A stretch of DNA of 64,000 nucleotides, taken from assembly GCF_051401765.1 (NCBI RefSeq), contig NC_135071.1, positions 12,750,961 to 12,814,960 on the forward strand, in the 5' to 3' direction. The translations under genes were made by a program, and so were the position numbers. How positions within the stretch are numbered: position 1 is the stretch's first letter; each line of letters starts with the position of its first letter. Positions 37,641-50,110 of the stretch are shown piece by piece. The notes beneath the pieces were generated by a model. That model ran no database searches and was not told where the DNA came from. It worked only from the letters and a program-made list of their open reading frames with translations. Source of the DNA: Calliopsis andreniformis. Lineage: Eukaryota; Arthropoda; Insecta; Hymenoptera; Andrenidae.

Positions 37641-39495
37641 TCAAGCTACTTGGACACCTAGAGTTCTGTTTTATTAATGCATGAATTTATTCTTTGGGAC
37701 TACTAGAAAAGGTGATCTTTTTAGAGCAAAGGGTTTGAGAAAAAATTGAAATTGGAAATAAATGACAATAATAGGTATTACTTAACAACTTCTAGAATTA
37801 CCATGAAAAACTTATTTAGAAGCAAAAATATGTCCTACACGCCAGGAGGAAAGCATCTTCAGATCCACAATTTCTATAATACAATATTTTCTCATTTTTA
37901 TAGTCAAACTTTATACTTTAAGTTTAAACTTTCTTAAAAATTTAAGAAGGTTAGTAAATTCTGACCAGTGTCTAAAATTCAAGCGAGTTCCACAACAAAA
38001 TTTCATTTTGTGTACTACTTGTTACGAACTTCTACTTTCTGATGAAGTTCCAAAACAGTGAAGTCACCGAGATCCATGGGCCCACTCGTTGATACTTTTC
38101 CCAGATGTTCGCGTTTAGCAAAGATATGGTTGGTAGACGAATGTCCCTGACGTCAACTCGGTTAAATTGGCTGAACTTTGAACTCATGAGTAATCGGCAT
38201 GTCGCCGTTTCTCGCATTTCGTTCTTTACTCAGCTGGTCGCACGACTTGGGACGACTGTACCGCTGCCTGCAAGAAAGCTTCTCTTGGGCCTCGTCTACC
38301 AGTGACGTGACTCTGCGACACAGTTCCCCAAGCCTCCAATTTCTTGAGGAACTACGATATACGATATTTCTCAGCCACTTGTTCGAGATAAAAGTGTTGG
38401 AATGTTTTCCAGTTTCGACTAAGAATTTTGGAGTTCATTTATATTCTAAACTTCGAGTTTGACGTGGTTTTTTAAGGAGCAAAATCGTTATAAATTACAG
38501 TTTGTCATATTTTCTATTCTTATTCTATAAGCAAAATTTTAGGAAATTCTTTAATTATAATCACGAATTTTTAAAATTATTAATTTTGAATATTCATCAG
38601 TTTGGCTTCTGGGAGATTCATATCATCAACACAGTCTTAGTGTTTGAAAATTGATTCAACTGGAATAAGAGAAATGTGAAGAAACATGATGTAGGTTGAA
38701 AAAGTGATTTTTTATGTAAGAACGGAGAAGGTATGTTAAATAACAATATAGATATTCCAGCAGAAAATTAGTTTCAGAAATTGCATACGCATTACAGTGA
38801 TTACAGACTACCTTCGTATACTCTGTATATATGTCTGTTCATTATTCGCTGTTTCTACTTGCACGTAACGTCGTAAGCCCTGACGATGGTATCGTTGAAC
38901 ATGGTTGTTATTCCTATATCCCATGTCTAATTATTTCTAATGCTACTATTCAACGTACCTTTACAGAGAGAAGTCCAAAATTATGGTGGTCGAAAATTTT
39001 GAAAACCAAACTGGCTTGAGTATTTTTATGTTATTTTTATGACTAATGGAACATGTATGCCCCACTAATTTTTGTCTACTATCTAGAATGTCGTCAGAAG
39101 TCTAGATAACCAAAAAAAAAATGAGAATAAAAATGCTAAAAAAATTATTCGATCATAAAAGAGTTTAGCCTTTGACAGTTTAGCCCAAGTGAGACTTGGG
39201 CATGGCAAAATGTCAATAAAAATAAAACATGTTTCTTCACATTTATTACATAGTTGCAATATAGAGAAATATTTTAAAGAATAAAAAACAGAGATTTTTG
39301 TTACCAAAATTCGCAATTTTATTAAACTGTTAAAGGGCTAAGCCTATTACTTATGCATTTTCAACAACTTCCTTGACGTTCACATGTCAGTCGATTTACT
39401 TGAAATTGGCTCTGCATGGTACAATATACATCATGGTACTCATCAGTCAATATGTATTTCAAGGCAAGGAAGAGTTGGAAGGACGTCAACTTCAC

Positions 39496-39745
39496 TTGAA
39501 GTTAAAACGGATATTTCAAGTCAAGTAGTAAGACACGTTTACATTAATCAAATTGCCCCAAATCACTTGCATTCAAACCACTTGAATTCAAGTAACTTAA
39601 CTAATCTGAACGTGTCTAGATGAAATAGAAACTTGAAGGGATGTTCCAAATCAAGTAGTATAACACGTTTACGTCGATCACATTCCTTCAAATCACTTGC
39701 ATTCAAGCCATTTGAATTCAAGTAACTCGACTAATCTGAACATAA
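39496..39745. repeat. 130-bp tandem duplication rich in CACTTG/TCAAGT
   Basis: Two copies with period 130 bp (TCAAGTAGTA at 39521 and 39651), each containing AATCACTTGCATTCAA and TTGAATTCAAGTAAC. Copies are about 85-90% alike by eye. Confidence 0.8.
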
Positions 39746-39819
39746 TCTGAACACACCTGAACAAGGCTTAATACAATTACACCTAACAACTAACGCTAGA
39801 ACAATCAACCCTACACGAT

Positions 39820-40340
39820 TGAGTCGTCATTACCAAAATTTACTAAACTCTGTCGCGCCATCCAATTATCGCTACCGCGAAGCCAGCGTATTTAGGAATG
39901 TCATCGAGCAGCAAATTGTGAGCCACGCCTGGCGATCGGGAATTACCGCGGGGGTAATAATACCATTAAGAACAATGAATAACATTCTGGTCCCGCGAAT
40001 TACGCGTCGCGTATGGGAAATCTTAACTGGATCACTGCGCACACATCGAGGCGAGCCTCTGCAAATGGGGATAATCTGTAGTTCCTGCTTAGGCAATGCT
40101 TTTGTGTGGGCGTTTCGCGTTCGAATTCCCCTCGTCGAAGGGATCGGCTTCGTTTGTACCTGCGCAAATCAAATAGGTTTAAACAACGTCACCACTGATA
40201 AACGAGGCTTTTGACTACGGCCGACCCAGCCAAAACAGACAAATTAATTTCCATGGGTCGGAGGCCAGGACGCGCGCGCGCGCCTTATCGAATTTTGACA
40301 CCCGCTCAACGTTCCGCCCTATCTGCAGGCTCGTTCGTTG
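39820..40340. promoter_or_regulatory. Balanced, CpG-rich intronic block with (CG)n run
   Basis: Unique sequence with many CpG and TTAAT/AATTAC motifs and a CGCGCGCGCGCG run at 40270-40283. A 131-residue plus-strand frame (39819-40214) is open but has no recognisable domain, and overlapping minus-strand frames are open too. Candidate regulatory element. Confidence 0.25.
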
Positions 40341-40729
40341 GCAGAGGTTGACAATTTGTAAATGGAGTCTAGAATCGTTTTATTTCTCACGTTAATCGAT
40401 ATATTTATTGACGTAACACGGTTGCTCTAGAATTGCTGCTTGTATTAATGCACGGCTGAGAAGGGGTGAACGTTCGCCGTCATCGGTACGATTCACTAAT
40501 CGCGTTAAAAGGTCCAACGCGATGAAGCAGTTGGGTGACGCGACTTCGTGCTTAACGAGAGCACTGGTCAGCGTTACAGATTCAATGAAAGTTGAACGAA
40601 CGTAAACTGAAATTGAGATTGTTGCTCGTTGGCTTCGGTTGCTTGCTTGCTTTCGTGGGAGTGATCATGGTTGGTTCATGGTTGCTAATTACCTCTATGG
40701 ATTGATGCAATCTTAAGAATAAAATTTTT

Positions 40730-40975
40730 TAAATTTACTTTTAGTAAATTAGTAAATTTTAGTTAATTTAGTACTTTTAGTAAATTAGTAAATTATAGTT
40801 AATTTAGTACTTTTAGTAAATTAGTAATTTTTAGCTTATTTAGTACTTTTAATAAATAGTACTTTTAAAAAAGTACTTTTTAAAAAGTACTATTTTAATA
40901 ATAATTTAACAGTAATTTAATACTAATAATTTAATGTAGTAATTTAATAGTACTTTTTTGAAAAGTACTATTTTC
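40730..40975. repeat. AT-rich tandem array (TTAGTACTTTTAGTAAA units)
   Basis: About three units of roughly 36 bp containing TTTAGTACTTTTAGTAAATT, degenerating into AGTACTTTT/AAAAGTACT inverted pairs (40855-40975). Confidence 0.75.
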
Positions 40976-42242
40976 TTCCAGTCAAGAACGTACTTCATAT
41001 ATTTATTTTTTCTTTTTTTATAACTATGTGCAGACGCAAACGAATTACAATCCATTGCATTCCAATTCATTTTTATTACAATACAGTATTTTTGAAAGAG
41101 GAAACAAGCCATGAAAAATAAATCATCGCCACATTTGCCCAATTTATTATATTTAAAATCATTTCCATTTAGTAAAACACGAATTGAAATCGAAATATAG
41201 TTGCTTTTTTTTATAACAATCAGTTATTAATCCCATTAAGCGATTACTCGTTTTGTTTGTTCGATATTTCTGCAAATGCAAAAATACAAGCTAAAATCGG
41301 TACTGCTACTGGTCCAGTTGCAATTATGTTTACGTAATCCTTTTAAAATGAAAGATACTGTTACACGCATGGTGAGCATCAAATAATATATTTTTGTAGT
41401 AGAATTGGCAAAAAATTCTATAAACATTCTGACTATTTTAACGTGTTCAAATTTCATATTATAATTACCAAAAAATGATAGATATTGCGAATATCTTTTG
41501 AAATCAATTGATTATGCATTTTTAATTTATACTGGACTTCGCGTATTGGGAATTCTTGTTAATTTAAATCGTAACAATTTAAATCAATATTACTCGCGTT
41601 GCAATTATCATTTCTCTAGGGATTCGCACGGTAATAACCATAAATTACGTCATCCACGCTAGCGCTTAATTACTCTCTAACTCCAAAACCAGATTGATCA
41701 AAGCCAAGAATCTGATTTACCTCCTTCACACAAGAATTAAGAGTGAGCCTAACCAAGATAATGGAAAATCCTCCGAGAGAATTAGCCACAGCCACGGAAC
41801 TTAACTCTACCTGCGATCGTAGGAACAGTCAAGTAACTCGATTATTTCAGTTACTGTCAACAGGCGGGCGAAGTGAGAACGAAACAGCCTGAAAACTTAC
41901 AAGGCCCGCCTCGTTGTCGATAATTTTACGCTAGGTTATGTCGAATCCACTGTTTCCTCTTTCGAAGAGATAGGACGGAAGGGAGAGTATTTATTATGCC
42001 CCTGGGATAACCCTTTATAACCGTAGTGGCTATGCACATGGTAAATACGGTGATACAAATACTGCACGAGGTAGTCTGTTAGTTACGGAACGATCCAGTA
42101 GGGTAGATCCTTCGTAAAAAAAGTGAGGCCAGAGGGCAGGATAAAATTTCTGCGGATGGACCTTTATTTTCGAGAAGAACACGACTTCATGTTGTGAATA
42201 CCTGATAAAAAAGACTGGGCTGAGACTGTTCTCACATACAGA

Positions 42243-42574
42243 GTGTTCCTGAAGTGGTGGTACGAGCAGAAAGATAGTGAGTCTACATGAAAGAATAAAC
42301 TGAAAATATAGAATAATATTTTTTAATACTGTGCTCCGTTTTTTGAGAAAATTCTGTTTGAATTACGATCGAGTAGAAGTGTATACAAGTACAGTTTTAG
42401 GTGAAGGGTAAGGAATACTCACTGTCTGACCATTGACTTCACCTACTGCAAGGTAGAAACATTTTCTGAAATTGTACTTTTGTACTTTTATTCTGGGCTA
42501 AAATTAGAAAAGAGTCAATGTTCTTGGAATTACATCAATTTTTTTCTTTCCTCGTGCCACCAGTTCTGGAACAC
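42243..42574. mobile_element. 332-bp element with GTGTTCC terminal inverted repeats
   Basis: Left end GTGTTCCTGAAGTGGTGG and right end, inverted, GTGTTCCAGAACTGGTGG match with two differences and continue into TACGAG/CACGAG. Bases 42241-42378 are homologous to 201-330. Non-coding interior; no clear target duplication. The open frames over its right end have no transposase similarity. Confidence 0.65.
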
Positions 42575-42745
42575 TTGGAACAGGGTGATCCTCTCGCTGG
42601 GGAACAGAAAGACAGCCACAAAAACATCGCAGCGAACATCGTGTTTCTATGTGGGACTCCTTGGCGACAATAGAGTTTCCGCTGTGATGTTCTCGTGAGG
42701 GTACTGTCTTTGAGTCTCATAGCAAGAGGATCACCCTTATGTATG

Positions 42746-42830
42746 TACTATTCGTGTCCCATGAGAAGTCCTTTGAAAAACGTTAGGAGCAATCCTTTCC
42801 AGGGGACTTCTCATGGAAGACGAACAGTAG
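42746..42830. repeat. 85-bp imperfect hairpin, copy 1
   Basis: CCATGAGAAGTCC pairs exactly with GGACTTCTCATGG, and outer sequence (TACTATTCGT with ACGAACAGTA) extends the stem. Its reverse complement is homologous along the whole stem and loop to 60032-60119. It could be a fold-back transposon remnant or a precursor-like RNA hairpin. Confidence 0.75.
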
Positions 42831-44269
42831 ACTACTTTGGCTGACCAATAGTGACTGAAGCTACTTGTTTCATGTAGCAAACATAGATAGAATATAACAA
42901 CTTATTGCTTACTAATTCTATATCTTCCAGGATAATTAAAAGCTGTTAAGACTAAGCTTAGTTAATCCTCACTCAACAAAGTAAAAATACTTTAATATTT
43001 GGAAAGCTAATTCTTGAATTTACGTACATTATGAGTCTTTGTTTGCCTCCAAAAGGATGTTATCGTGTATTCCTTAACCTGATTACTCAAGCTATTTCTC
43101 TTACTTCTGACAGCCAATAAATAACACTTTTCAATAATACTCCATAACGATTTTTACGACGAACTGAATGACCTATAAATCACAATTCTAAGCTCGATAA
43201 ATGTCGTATACAAGTGTATAAATAAAAGTGGGTCATCAAATTAATCTTAAAAGCCACTACCAGGTGCTACGACGAAAATTATATTACAACACGAAAATAA
43301 AAATACCTCCATCAGAAAATATCTCTAGCAATGTTAGGCGACACTCTAGACAAAACTGATTCAAAACAGCGGAGATAGTGGAAGTATATTAACTAATAAA
43401 CTTGTCTAGGACTCTTTCTAAATCTTTTCTTCTATCTCTATTCCCCTCTGTGTTTATTACCTTACCTCACGCAAAATGATATACCTACATTCGTAGAATA
43501 TAATATATATACACTGTTCCTGCAAATGTTAAAACCTTCTGAATTTTACAGGATTTTTTTTAGAAACAAATGTAATCTCAAGCATCTAATTTTAAGAAAC
43601 TTTGTCATTTCTTATCTTCAGTCGAGTATGACAGATAAGTACTTACAACATTACCACGCTACCAACGAATAGAAAATGATTCTAACACTTTCTAATAGAT
43701 AATAGATAAAAATTCTAATCTTGGAATTTAAAGAAAGGTTCTAATCTAGAGCTTCCAAAAACTCTAGAAAATTCTTTATTTCTCAAATTTGTTATTTCCT
43801 TGACGTTTGAAGAATATGTAGCTGAATGGAAATTTCAAAATTATGTTTGACTTTCAGAAAATGTTGAAACAAAATCTTTGTTTATGATTATTGTCGAGAT
43901 GATAACCGTCACACCATTCATAGAGTCCTACGACGCTCTTAACATTTCGATATTAAATATATTAAATATATAAAAAAATAGAAAAAATACAACTTTTTAT
44001 ATTCTCAAAAGAATATCTACATAATAAAATGTTGAGAATCCCAGATTATCATCCTACTTACTTTGTTACAAAAAAAGATCCTAAACCTGACAATTTTCCC
44101 AACCTCCCCTTAAAGTAAATAAAATTTACCTTCCAGCTTGAAGATGTCTCTTCATATCCCCAGATCGTTCATCCTACATTAGCAACAGTTCTCTCAAGAA
44201 AAATTCAGAAAAACCGCTTCATTTTAATGCTATTACACGTGAATCCGCCTTAAACAGTTAAACCATGAA

Positions 44270-44660
44270 ATGGAGGATTCTCCATAGGCCCGATGAAACG
44301 GTATCAAGGGAGCTGATCCCGCGGCGACTGTAATAAATATTTTTTCTTCCTCTATCTGCGTATCAGAGTGGATGTACAGCGGACTTAGCGACTCTGCTGG
44401 CTTTGCTCCAGCCTCCTACGCGGTCGATATAATCATCCACGACCCACGAAGAATGATGCGCAGAGGACCGGCGGAAAAAGAAGAAAGACGGGATGGAAGA
44501 GACGGAGGAGACCGAGCGGATGGAGGAAGAACAAGTATTGGCACGACGCCGGCCGAGGAATCAATGACCCATTCCTTCATCGGTATTTTCGGTGTTCACT
44601 TCGAATAATTGCAGGGATACGCGACAAATTCGCGACCTTTGCAGCCTTCCTGCGTGTTGT
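44270..44660. promoter_or_regulatory. CpG-rich island with purine tract
   Basis: CpG-dense block with a G/A-rich stretch (44475-44535). A 78-residue plus-strand frame is low-complexity Arg/Asp/Gly-rich and not credible as a gene. Possible regulatory sequence. Confidence 0.2.
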
Positions 44661-47033
44661 TTGCGGATCAGCCATCAGTCTTCTCGTCTTTCTCGAGAAA
44701 CTGCGAGGATTTTACTTTCAGATGTCTTCCTACAGTCTAGATTTATTGTTGAAGGAAATGGTTTAAATCTGTCTGCTCTTGGCGCGGTTTTCGGAATCGT
44801 TGCGTCGTTTTATATCGATTGCGCATTGATTGCTCCTTTTTTTGTATTGTAAGTATTTTCTGTTCGAATGTAATTTCTATAAAATTTATTCTGAATAGGT
44901 CTAGACTATGAATACAACTGTGTATGAATATAACCGATTCAAGAAAGATGCTTATTACTGTCTACAAGCCTGCATGTACTAAGCTGCAAGCTCATCTGCT
45001 AATTAAATTTCAAACTTCAATTCTGCAATAATTGTTAAAAGAGATTGGACATGTTTAAAGGGCTCAGAACTGAAACTTAACATTCAGTGGATCTTCGCAA
45101 AATATCCCGCGGAGCTAGACACATCCTGAGAAATTAATTTCGCTAAAAGATTTATCTCTGGATACGTGTCAGTTGAAATTAAGTAAATTGCCAGCGTTAA
45201 ACTAATGTTACAGATTTACGTATAAGATTTCTACAGACTTACAGATAAGAAGGCTTACCTTCTACAGTCAAATAAACAGCCAGCGATAGAATTCGAGATT
45301 AATTTCAGCATCCATTTATTCGTAATGGGTTCACCGAGTTGGACACGGACACGTCGAGAAATTGGAAATCATAAAATGTATGTACGCAGGCCAGAACAAA
45401 GATGACAAGGAAAGGACAGGAACAGTAATGTCATTCCCCAGCGTACTACAACTGAACATGAAAAGAAGCTTAAAGTTCGGGGTGGGGTATAAAACAGTGT
45501 ACTTCGTGCTACCATAAAACTTCCTGTGGATTAAGGAAGATGGAGAAGAATGGCGATACTTTCATACTTTGCGTCACCGAAAATTGATTGCACTTTTAGA
45601 AATTCAATGTACAATGACAGAGAATTTCAATCAAGGAAAATGTAACACGGTTACTCAATAACAATTTTAACGAAGCTTTTCAAAGTAAAAGGATCACTAC
45701 AAAATAAACTATAAAAATAATAGAAAATAATGTCACTCGAAAGCAGTAACACTATAAATGTTTTGACAAATTTTCAGAGAACAACTCAGTCTAGTAGAAT
45801 ATAAGAAAACTTTTCAAATATTCCATTTTTACGAAAACAATAAGTATTATTTATAACTTACTTAGTAGTCATTTTCCTACATCAGAAAAACACCATATAA
45901 TCAAATAAAGAAGCTAATTATTAGATGCACAAATTAATTCGATATCTTCTTCACAAAATTCAATATTTATTGTATCTACAAAAGGTCAAGGAAATTTTTA
46001 ATATTCCGAATAATCTGTATTATTTCTACCACTTTAAAAATCGACACGCAGATCACAATAAATAAAAATAAATTTGTACTTAAAATAGGGATATAATTTG
46101 TTTGTATTTTATTAGAATTAATTTGTACACCCAATATAGTATCTTTTAAATCCAGATTTACTCAAATAAAATTCAGCCACGTTGTCCACGAGACATCCCT
46201 GTAATTGTCTTTTATAAAAATGGAACAGGAGAGAACCGAGTTGATACAATTTTGTAAATAAACGATCCACACGCAAACTTTAATGAATTTTCGGTCGACG
46301 TCCCTGGACGTACAAGTTAGCCAAACTCGAAAATTCGAGCAAACAAGCCGACACAGTTTAAGAACGTTTACGTGTCCTCGATTTGGGATGGAATCTGAAA
46401 CACCTCGAAGATCGATTACGATGGAAAGCAGTACTCAAGTTGAGGAAGTTTCCAATAGGAGTTAGTACCGCAAGGAACATGTTGGTCAGGTACTAAGGAA
46501 CGATGAATCTGCAAATATTTCTCGTGATACGAAAGCGATACAGAGTTAAACAAGATCGATCCTCCGAAATACTGACAGTCCATTCACGAACTATTCTACT
46601 TGGTCATCAGCGTTCTGTTAGCATTCAAGAATAAACGTCTGCGTTGTAATTTGACACGATTCGACATTTACACGTCCACTAAAGAAAACACGTGTTACTT
46701 GAAGAACTTAACTTAATCTTTGTCAAAATTAATAGCAGCAACCATCGTCCACTTAGATGTTCACGTTTCATCATAAACCATAACCGGTTCGAATTAAGGC
46801 ATCGACTGCTTCACGAATTCTGAGACCGAGGAAGATTGCACGCTGTTCAGGAATAATGTAATTCCACGTTACAGATGGTGTAATGAGAGCAAGCGTCATA
46901 GCTAAATTGTGTAAATGAGCGTACCGCGTTACGAAACCTAGCCAGCGAAATGATTGGAACGAGAAGAATGATCTTTACCTAGAACCCATAGTTGGCCTAC
47001 TACTCAGATATGAGCTATCACTAGCTATCTCTA

Positions 47034-47228
47034 GACTGTGGATTTCTGTGCACTTACAGAGAACTGAAATGTGCAAGAAAGTACAAAGTGTTATATACAA
47101 AAATATATAAAATACCAAAAGCAAAGTAGGACCTCGATATTTAAGGAATGAAATAGGTTTGAACCATTGAGGTTCTATTTTTCAGAATGTATCTATAAAA
47201 GTTGAATTCTGCCAGAAAATCCACAATT
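47034..47228. mobile_element. 195-bp inverted-repeat element (family A, diverged complete copy)
   Basis: Left end GACTGTGGATTTCTG after TA at 47032-47033; right end, inverted, AATTGTGGATTTTCTG. Same length class and ends as 1853-2039, but more diverged. A lone family A end (ACTGCGGTGG) also appears near 48206. Confidence 0.6.
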
Positions 47229-47279
47229 CAGTTATCTACTGAAATGCGTAGCAAACAACAGGGATCCATCCCAGCAGGA

Positions 47280-48060
47280 CTAAACTACTCAATCGAACGC
47301 CAGGATCGGTCACGCGCGGCAGAGGTCGAATGCAATAAATAATCGAGACCACCGCGCAATCATTTTAATTGCCGCGGTATGCGAATTGATAATTCCTCGG
47401 GGGTAAGAAATTGCTTTGGTTCGATAACTCCTGGTGTTACGGGAGTTTCTCGGGGTCCTCGGGACTGAAATTCCCGAAAGACACGTATTAAGTCTCGGTG
47501 AGTTGTGGACCAGGTCTGACGTTGGCCGTTGGCACGCGAAACCGTGGCGAGGGGGATTCGAACGTAGGAACACGCACGTCTACATGTGTACAGAGACAGA
47601 GAGAGGGAGAGAAGGACAGTACGAGAAAGAGGGGCTTCCTTAAAAAGGGAGCTTGAGCGAACCTGTTATAGCCGAAGGAACCTTGCACGCATCTAACTGT
47701 TCCCTCTCTTGGTCCACTCGCCCTCTCCCTCTCTTTTCCCTACCTTTCCACGCTCCCCGTCGTTATCTTTATCGCTCCTCCCTCCTTCCTACCCCCTTGT
47801 CTCATGAAAGTCTCTTTTTTTACTCGCCCCTCCCCACCCTTCCCCTATTAAAACCTCTTTTCGACATTCCGCCTCCTTTTCCCTCGGTCCCTCTGACCAC
47901 ACGCTCTGTCCTCATCCGTCTCGTTAATCGGCTGGCCAGACGGCCGAGAGGAACGAAGATGGAATATGAAATAGCTGAATGGAGAGGGTTGAGAGAGGTG
48001 GAAGAACGCCGAGCGGGGATTGCTGTTGCCGTATGACTGCATCGACGACGATTTTTCCAA
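47280..48060. promoter_or_regulatory. CpG-rich island with purine then pyrimidine tracts
   Basis: Unique balanced sequence (47280-47480) followed by a G/A tract (47590-47660) and a long C/T tract (47700-47900). Open frames on both strands are bias-driven. Candidate regulatory sequence. Confidence 0.2.
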
Positions 48061-49104
48061 CCGATCGAACGATTTGCACTGCCACCGTTTCTTCTTCTTT
48101 CGTCTAGCTTCTCGACTTGTTCTGCTTTATAGCTGAACTTTTCGATGCACTCTTTTTCACTTTTATGGAGAATCTTTTGGGGTAGAAACTGCTTCTAAAA
48201 TTAGACTGCGGTGGAATTTTAACTCTTGACTAGTGACATAGTTTCTTGCAAACTCCACGTGGGGAATTTCTTAGAGTTGTCTCTCTCATAAATTGTTTTA
48301 TATATATTCTATTAATGGAATATATTTTGTTTTTATACCTGTAATGAGATTTAAATGTTATCTAATTCGACTACATTTTAATTTTATGCTGCTTCGAGCG
48401 TTCTAAAGAGTCTTATGAAAAGTTACTCAAGAAGGGTAATAAAGTTTGTATCACCTTATCACAGTATTATAGTTCTTCAATTTACAGGAAATATTTTTAC
48501 TACAATATAAGTTGCTCGTTATCGTGACAACTATTCACAAATCTTCTCTCCTAGAACTCTTGATTTATCATTAAATTCGTGTGTTTCAGATCTTTAAGGA
48601 CTTAACTTTCAACTATCACGAAAACGAATTTCCATACTCACTAGTATAATAGTATAATCCATTTTCAAAGCTAATTAAGCTGTATTTATTCATTACATTT
48701 GCTACTATTTTACACTGACGAGGAAATCGCGTGACAAATTCAAATTTTAATGAAATGTTATGCATGTGTAGCTTCCATATCACAGATTTCACCGCAACAA
48801 GGAATCAAAATAGTTCGTATAAAATAACGAACTTTAAAGTGAAAATCGTAGTATGAGTGAGTCAATATCGTAATATATGAGTCAAAATTATATCAAATAA
48901 TAATTAAATTATGGTTTTCATTAATCAACCTAAAACCATATTCAAACTTCAAATACTTCAATATTCCTAATTACCAATTACCCCAATTATACTCACTAGC
49001 TCAATTTCGATGTCCAATTTTGAAAATTTAATTAGATCGTAATTAAACTCTTAGAACTCTGAATTCTATTCTTAGGAATACTATTTTTATTTTTAATATA
49101 CCTA

Positions 49105-49462
49105 ATAATCGAAGCCTCTCATTATACAGTTCTTATTGTTAATTGTATCTAGTAATCGAAGCCCTCGTATTATTAACACACCTAATAATCGAAGCTGTCT
49201 AATTATTTTACTGTTATTGTTAATTACACCTAATAATCGAAGCCCTCTTATTGTTAACACACCTAACAATCGAAGCTCTCTGATTATTTTCCTCTTATTG
49301 TAATTACACCTAATAATCGAAACCCTCTTACAGTTAACACACCTAATAATTGAAGCTCTCTCATTGTTAATTACATCTAATAATCGAAGCCCCCCTATTC
49401 TTAATTACACCTAATAATCGAAGCCCTCTTATTCTTCTACTCTTCTTGTTAACGCATTTAAT
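49105..49462. repeat. Minisatellite, about ten units of 32-50 bp
   Basis: Each unit begins CTAATAATCGAAGCCCTC or a close variant and continues with TTATTGTTAACACAC or TTAATTACAC. Unit length alternates between about 33 and 48 bp because of an optional TTATTTTACTG-like insert. Confidence 0.9.
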
Positions 49463-49649
49463 AACCGAAGCCCTGAATCACAGAGAACGCACCTACTATA
49501 CCAGATAATCAAGACTCGATTAACCGAGATTCCACTATAATCAAGGAGTTGTATGGATTCGAAGAACCGAGTCCACTCATTCTGAAATTCAAATACTTAA
49601 ATATCTTCAGTACTCAGACAGATCAATCCCAAACTACAGCGACTCCATA

Positions 49650-50110
49650 GCGAACTGCACTCGGTACATCATGGCGGATCGCAATCCAGCTTTATCCTCG
49701 GCCTAGCAACCGAATGAACCGGTCTTTTTTCACCTTGGCTACCAGGATTGGATCGTTTTTCCGTCTCCCCAGTTACGTGGCGGGAAAAAAATCGCAGACT
49801 CAATCGGTAACTCGCTTATGCCTAGACCACAAAGAGACATTTATACGGGCAGAGAGGTCAGACCTGTTGGCTGTCCTCTGGAAAGGAAGGTTCATACTCG
49901 ACGAGTAAAAAGAATCGATTTCCAGCCGCTTCGGTGTACTTGACTCGAGATATTCTCGAGAGTGGATTTTCAATCGATTCTGGCCACTTTCATCATCGTG
50001 GAGGGGGTGACAGAGAGAGAAAGGGTCTGGAAAAGAGAATAACCACCAAAGCCTGTCGTGCATCACACAGAGGCCGAATGGACTGTTGTAGAAATGTGTG
50101 TTCTAATTTC
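49650..50110. other. Balanced-composition intron block
   Basis: Moderate-GC unique sequence. Overlapping plus and minus frames of 64-88 residues are open but unrecognised, and I see no convincing splice-bounded exon. Nature unknown. Confidence 0.2.

Noticed and set aside
39819..40214. 131-residue plus-strand ORF
   Set aside because: No recognisable domain, overlapping minus-strand frame, opposite to the host gene, and no promoter or splice evidence.
42480..42720. Frames that suggested a transposase or a secreted Cys-rich peptide
   Set aside because: They overlap the right inverted end of a non-coding repeat and lack any transposase motif; no convincing start or splice site.
45241..45330. 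Strong donor-like GTAAGCC on the minus strand after a short ATG-led frame (possible alternative first exon)
   Set aside because: The frame is only about 17 codons with no clear signal peptide or acceptor partner; such donors occur by chance at this scale.
47540..47570. GGATTCGAACG, resembling a tRNA T-arm
   Set aside because: No matching acceptor stem, D-arm or anticodon arm on either strand.
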